Assembly (NCBI RefSeq): GCF_900143515.1
Contig: NZ_FSQT01000001.1
Location: 2,108,001-2,172,000 of the forward strand
Source of the DNA: Micromonospora cremea
GTDB lineage: Bacteria > Actinomycetota > Actinomycetes > Mycobacteriales > Micromonosporaceae
Length of the DNA: 64,000 nucleotides
Direction: 5' to 3'
Part shown: positions 60,353-64,000 of the stretch, in pieces
How the letters are laid out: every line of letters starts with the position of its first letter
How positions within the stretch are numbered: position 1 is the first letter of the stretch
The notes under the pieces: model-generated
What the model was told of the DNA's origin: nothing
What the model saw: only the letters and a program-made list of their open reading frames with translations
The model's database searches: none
Translations under genes and position numbers: made by a program

Positions 60353-60910
60353 TCACCGCCGGTCCCTCGCGTCGGCGTCACCGTCGGACTCGTCGTCGAG
60401 CAGGCCCTGCTGGTCGAGGAAGGCGAACCACTGGTCGTCGGCGGGGGTCAGGTCGGCGTAGCCCGGGCCGAGCAGGTAGTAGTGCACGAAGGAATCCAGG
60501 TCGGGGGCGAGCTCCTCGAAGGCGTCCGACATGAACCACTCGGTGCCGGTCGGCGGGAAGTACCAGATGGCGCCGGTGCCACGATCCATGAGGATCGGCT
60601 CGTCGCTGCGGGTGCCGATCACCAGCCAGCCCGCCCGGTCCTCCGGAATGGACGAGAAGTCCGGTGCGTAGTCCAGGTGGTACTGGATGCCGGCGAGGGT
60701 GGACGTGGACGCCAGCTCGAGCCGGCCGGCGCGCAGCCCGTCGGCCACCAGCAGGAGGTCCCGCAGGTCGGCCGGAAGGTCCGCCGGCACGGCGTCGGTG
60801 GCAGCGCCGTCGCCGAACTGGGCGTACCCCAGGCTTGCCGGCTGATCCTCGGCCAGGTCGGCCCGCAGCTCCTCGATGAGCTGGTGCAGCTCGGGGGTCA
60901 ATGTCACCAC
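60353..60910 (-). CDS. SMI1/KNR4-like protein
   Basis: A 185-residue SUKH-type domain (LPADLRDLLLVADGL, GWLVIGTRSDEPILMDRGTG, AIWYFPPTGTEWFMSDAFEELAPDL). Proteins of this family are immunity proteins of polymorphic toxins in some loci, but no toxin gene is adjacent here. Start is a GTG at 60910. The acidic C-terminus (DDESDGDAD) is typical of the family. Confidence 0.8.
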   Translation of the reverse strand: MVTLTPELHQLIEELRADLAEDQPASLGYAQFGDGAATDAVPADLPADLRDLLLVADGLRAGRLELASTSTLAGIQYHLDYAPDFSSIPEDRAGWLVIGTRSDEPILMDRGTGAIWYFPPTGTEWFMSDAFEELAPDLDSFVHYYLLGPGYADLTPADDQWFAFLDQQGLLDDESDGDADARDRR

Positions 60911-61041
60911 CTCTGTTCGGATCGGGGGACAGCTGCTGAGCCGGTCGGTCAGATCCTTGTCGTCCGGTCAGTACCTGTCCCAGATATGCATTGTGGACCT
61001 CGGCGCCTTCCGCGGAGGACCTGACTCGCCTGCATCCGGCG

Positions 61042-61527
61042 CTACGACGCGGGCGCCCGCTCGACGGTGGCGTCGACCGGGCCGATCCGCAGCACCCCGT
61101 CGTTGAGCGGCGTGCAGCGGATGCCGCCGGTGGTGCGCAGCGCCTTCCACGCACCCGGGCCGACGGTGACGTCCATCCAGGCGCAGGGGCGGGCGGCCCG
61201 GTTCACCCGCAGGCTGACCGGGCCGTCGCCGGAGTCCAGCACCAGCACCTTGCCGATCAGTTCGTCCACCGCGATGCCGGTGGTCAGGACGTTGCGGCGG
61301 ACCTCCGCCAGACCGATGCCGGGTGGCAGCGACTCCTGGGCGATCACCGTCACGCTGGCGTCGCGGTGCGCCGGCTGGCCGAAGTACCGGTCGCCGACGA
61401 TGCCGAGGCCGGCCCGGATCCGCACCACGTCGACCAGCTCACCGGGCGGGGCCGGCGCCGGGCCGTCGGCGGGCCGGCCCAGGAAGCGGTGCACGGGCGA
61501 GGCCAACAACTCGACGATCTGCGGCAT
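61042..61527 (-). CDS. MOSC-domain protein
   Basis: A 161-residue MOSC (molybdenum cofactor sulfurase C-terminal) domain. IVELLASPVHRFLGR starts the domain, GIVGDRYFGQPAHRDASVTV is the beta-barrel core and the conserved cysteine is in AARPCAWMD. MOSC proteins carry persulfide sulfur or bind molybdopterin. A molybdopterin oxidoreductase is encoded elsewhere in this window, but not adjacent. ATG 61527. Confidence 0.9.
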   Translation of the reverse strand: MPQIVELLASPVHRFLGRPADGPAPAPPGELVDVVRIRAGLGIVGDRYFGQPAHRDASVTVIAQESLPPGIGLAEVRRNVLTTGIAVDELIGKVLVLDSGDGPVSLRVNRAARPCAWMDVTVGPGAWKALRTTGGIRCTPLNDGVLRIGPVDATVERAPAS

Positions 61528-61695
61528 GGCAGCGATTCTACGAACCGGACGGCGCCCTCCGGGCCGGCTCGGCATTCCGGGCCGATATCGGCGGCGATCC
61601 ACTGCGGATCGGCGACATCGCAGCATCCCCGACGCTCGGACACCCCGACATCGCCGAACCCGAGTCGATCATTCGCCGCCGCCCCCGCGACCGGA

Positions 61696-63798
61696 TCAGG
61701 CCGGCGTGCCGGTGACGGTCAGGTTACGCAGCCGGCCCACGTTGTCGAACGAGCCGAAGCCCACCCGCCCGGAGCCGAAGGTGCTGTCCTTCGCGGTCAT
61801 CAGCGGGTCCCGTCGCCCGTCGACGTAGACCGCGATCTCGCCGGTCGCCGGCAGGTGCACGACCCGTACGCGGTGCCAGTCGGCATCGGTGATCGCCGGG
61901 TTGGCGCCGCGCGACCGGCCGTTCCACTGGTGGTCGATGCGTTCCCGGTCGGCGTTGTCGACCTTGAAGATGCCGTTGTGCGGGTAGATCGTGTTGTCGG
62001 TGGAGAGGTGGGCGTAGTAGAACTCCGTGTCCGAGCGCCAGCCGAAGACGACGATCACGTCCCGGTTGGTGACCTCCACCGGTGTGTCGAGCCGTACCCG
62101 CGCCTCGACCTCGACCGACGACCAGGCCGGCCCGGCGGTCAGCACGGCGTACTCGAAGGGCCGGCGCGGGCCCGGCCGGCTGACCCCGGCCTCGGCGAGG
62201 ATGACCTGGTCGTGGGTGAACTGCCACTTCGCCGGGGTCACCGGCGCCCAGTTCGATGCCCCGGCGGTGCGGCGCAGGGTGGTGTTCCCGACGTCGCCGC
62301 TGGCGAAGACCCGGGTGCCGGTGACCTTCCAGACCTTCCCGTTGGCCTTGGCGAGCACATAGAGCTCGCCGGCGGCGTCGGTGCCGAAGCGCAGGTCGAC
62401 GCGGTTGGGGTCACCGGGCGCGCCGGGCCCGGAGAGGTCCCGCATGCGGACCGGCGCGCCCGCGTCGTTGAACAGGGCGAGCTGGTGGATCGGGGCCAGG
62501 CCCCGCCCGCGGCGCATCTCGTTCGCCTCGGTGTAGAGCACCCGGCCGTCGACCAGGTCGCCGAAGACGTACTTGCCGCGCAGCGCGGGCAGCGCGCGGC
62601 CCCGGTAGACGAAGCCGCCGGCCACCGCGACGCCGACGTCCGCGGTGCAGTTCCAGTCCGCGGCGGGGTCGTGGTCGTACGCGGCGACCGGGTAGGTGTA
62701 TCCGTACCGGTCGTCGTCGGCGGGGAGCGGGAAGAGGCGGTCGCAGGGGTTGGTGGCCGTCTTGTCGAAGACGAAGGATCCCTCGCGCTCGCTCCAGCCG
62801 AAGTTGTCGCCGGCGCGGACCTCGTAGATCGCCTCGATGGCGTGCTCACCGATGTGCCCGAGATACATGCGACCGGTCGCCCGGTCCCAGCTGAAGCGGT
62901 GCGGGTCGCGGAAGCCCACGGCGTAGATCTCGCCGAGCGCGCCGGCGCGGCCGACGAAGGGATTCGTGGCGGGAATGCCGTACCGCCCGTTGGCGGAGGT
63001 GGTGCCCCGCGGGTCGATCCGCAACAGCTTGCCGTGCGGCATGCCCAGGTTCTGCGGGTCGGTGTTGCGCACGCCCAGACCGCCGTCGCCGACCGCCAGG
63101 TACAGCAGGCCGTAGTCGGGATCGTGGCGCTTCGCGGTGGGATTGAAGTTGATCTCCTGGATGCCGTGCACCTGGCCGCCGAAGCCGATGCGCAGGACCT
63201 CCCGCCGGGTGCCGGCGAACGTGTCGGCGCTCGGGTCGGTCGCCGTCCACTCGGTGATGACACCGTGGTAGATCGTGCCGGCCTGGGCGTAGTCCGGCGG
63301 GGTGGTCGTCGCCGACGCCAGCTCGGTGTGGATGGTGTAGAACCGGCCGTTGGCGCCGAACTCGGGGTGGAAGGCGACGTACCCGAAGCCCTGGCCCAGG
63401 CCACGGCCGGAGAAGAACTGCGGCGCGAAGGTCGCCGCCACGTCGAGGTAGACGTGCGGCACGCCACCTTCGACCAGGTAGAGGCTGCCGTTCAGGTCGG
63501 GCACCGCACGCCGGCCGGAGCCGTCGGGGACCTCCATGATGGTGTTGATCCGGGCGGTACGCATGAGCCGCTGATCGGTCGGGGCCGGGTTCGGGTGCGA
63601 CTGCGGGAAGCTGGCGTACTCGCTGAGGACCAGCCCGAGCCGGGACTGGATCGGCATCTCGGGGACCGGGTCGTAGACCGCGTCGGCGGCCCGGGCGGGC
63701 GTCGCGAGCACGGTGGACAGGATCAGCACGACGGCGGTGAGGCCGGCCGTCAACACGGATCTGCGGATCCTGCGGGCGCTGTCGTGGAGGATGAGCAC
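61696..63798 (-). CDS. Secreted PQQ-dependent sugar (sorbosone-type) dehydrogenase with C-terminal carbohydrate-binding fold
   Basis: A 700-residue secreted protein. A signal peptide (AGLTAVVLILSTVLATPARA) is followed by a six-bladed glucose/sorbosone dehydrogenase propeller (about 60-480), with FSGRGLGQGFGYVAFHPEF, HGIQEINFNP and GHIGEHAIEAIYEVRAGDNFG, and a C-terminal LamG/DUF1080-like beta-sandwich (about 530-700, YYAHLSTDNTIYPHNGIFKV, GRVGFGSFDN). It is likely an extracellular sugar oxidase acting on polysaccharide-derived sugars. Unlike the related gene at 52291-55123 it is intact. GTG start with AAGGAG upstream. Confidence 0.88.
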   Translation of the reverse strand: MLILHDSARRIRRSVLTAGLTAVVLILSTVLATPARAADAVYDPVPEMPIQSRLGLVLSEYASFPQSHPNPAPTDQRLMRTARINTIMEVPDGSGRRAVPDLNGSLYLVEGGVPHVYLDVAATFAPQFFSGRGLGQGFGYVAFHPEFGANGRFYTIHTELASATTTPPDYAQAGTIYHGVITEWTATDPSADTFAGTRREVLRIGFGGQVHGIQEINFNPTAKRHDPDYGLLYLAVGDGGLGVRNTDPQNLGMPHGKLLRIDPRGTTSANGRYGIPATNPFVGRAGALGEIYAVGFRDPHRFSWDRATGRMYLGHIGEHAIEAIYEVRAGDNFGWSEREGSFVFDKTATNPCDRLFPLPADDDRYGYTYPVAAYDHDPAADWNCTADVGVAVAGGFVYRGRALPALRGKYVFGDLVDGRVLYTEANEMRRGRGLAPIHQLALFNDAGAPVRMRDLSGPGAPGDPNRVDLRFGTDAAGELYVLAKANGKVWKVTGTRVFASGDVGNTTLRRTAGASNWAPVTPAKWQFTHDQVILAEAGVSRPGPRRPFEYAVLTAGPAWSSVEVEARVRLDTPVEVTNRDVIVVFGWRSDTEFYYAHLSTDNTIYPHNGIFKVDNADRERIDHQWNGRSRGANPAITDADWHRVRVVHLPATGEIAVYVDGRRDPLMTAKDSTFGSGRVGFGSFDNVGRLRNLTVTGTPA

Positions 63799-63835
63799 GC
63801 GTGTCTCCTTCTCGGTGGGACGGTGCCGAGGGTGG

Positions 63836-64000
63836 TCAGCGGGCCAGGTGGCGGTACTGCCTCCGCACGTCGCTCGCGGAGACCACGCTGTCGAGGAACA
63901 TCAGGCCGTCCATGCGGCAGTCACACGGGTTCCGCTCGAGCGTGTCCTGAGGGAAGCTCCCGCCGATCTTGATGCCCCGGGGGTCGGAGGCCGTGGTCAC
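63836..64000 (-). CDS. C-terminal end of a LamG-like domain protein, partial
   Basis: Only the last 54 codons are in the window. The final RMDGLMFLDSVVSASDVRRQY resembles the end of a LamG/concanavalin-like jelly-roll domain. It is 37 bases upstream of the sugar dehydrogenase, in the same direction, and probably cotranscribed. The rest lies beyond the right edge. Confidence 0.6.
   Translation of the reverse strand: MTTASDPRGIKIGGSFPQDTLERNPCDCRMDGLMFLDSVVSASDVRRQYRHLAR

Noticed and set aside
60353..60910. SMI1/KNR4-like gene as an immunity gene of a toxin system
   Set aside because: No toxin, repeat or secretion gene lies next to it, so a toxin-immunity call is not supported.
60991..63972. 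993-codon plus-strand frame across the sugar dehydrogenase
   Set aside because: Antisense shadow of the clearly conserved minus-strand PQQ-type dehydrogenase; no recognisable domain and biased composition.
1..64000. CRISPR arrays, tRNA or rRNA genes
   Set aside because: No regularly spaced direct repeats with unique spacers, no cloverleaf with a CCA-like end and no rRNA-like segments were noticed.

Overview
The window is GC-rich DNA with many GTG starts, 4-base ATGA/GTGA gene overlaps and actinomycete-type gene families (desferrioxamine genes, Scy/DivIVA-type coiled coil, DUF574 methyltransferase, SpoIIE/STAS switches). It looks like the chromosome of a filamentous actinobacterium, most likely of the Micromonosporaceae; that placement is an inference from gene content. 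No rRNA, tRNA or CRISPR array was found, and no gene-free stretch exceeds about 280 bases.

Region 1 (1-11.8 kb) is a hydroxamate siderophore locus. desDCBA (minus) and a desE-type lipoprotein lie divergent from two FecCD permeases, an ATPase, a penicillin-acylase-fold hydrolase and a second IucB-type acyltransferase (plus). A near-perfect DtxR/IdeR-type iron box sits in the divergent gap. Between desE and desA is a short open frame resembling the end of a desF-type siderophore reductase. Region 2 (11.8-21.2 kb) holds a KDG kinase/KDPG aldolase pair, a broken streptogrisin-like protease, LtrA, a nucleosidase, a Rieske protein and an Hsp70/beta-propeller membrane fusion.

Region 3 (21.3-30.2 kb) has an OmpR-type two-component system, a glycosyltransferase/DUF2064/methyltransferase operon, a polytopic membrane protein, a rhamnose-epimerase-like SDR and a cytochrome b/molybdopterin oxidoreductase. 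A GTAA-type direct repeat with 11-base period recurs before the regulator and in both divergent promoters, suggesting one regulon.

Region 4 (30.2-38.8 kb) is a compact locus combining GTP cyclohydrolase II, a RibD-type reductase, a divergent PTPS homologue, a medium-chain dehydrogenase, a glycosyltransferase, a methyltransferase and a UPF0104 membrane protein, divergent from a CDP-alcohol phosphatidyltransferase and a sulfatase-fold enzyme. It may make an unknown pterin-like or lipid-linked product and is my best candidate for an undescribed pathway.

Region 5 (38.8-52 kb) has an orphan histidine kinase whose 5' end abuts a TnpB transposon, a VanY-type peptidase, an XRE/cupin regulator divergent from a thioredoxin-reductase/methyltransferase fusion, a coiled-coil protein, a flavin disulfide reductase, a nucleotidyltransferase and a CopC/cupredoxin group. 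Region 6 (52-64 kb) has a multi-domain sugar dehydrogenase broken by four stops and two frameshifts, an anti-sigma partner-switching set, small NTF2/SMI1/MOSC genes and an intact sugar dehydrogenase. In the two broken genes, five of six internal stops stand where tyrosine is expected, which is hard to explain by random decay.
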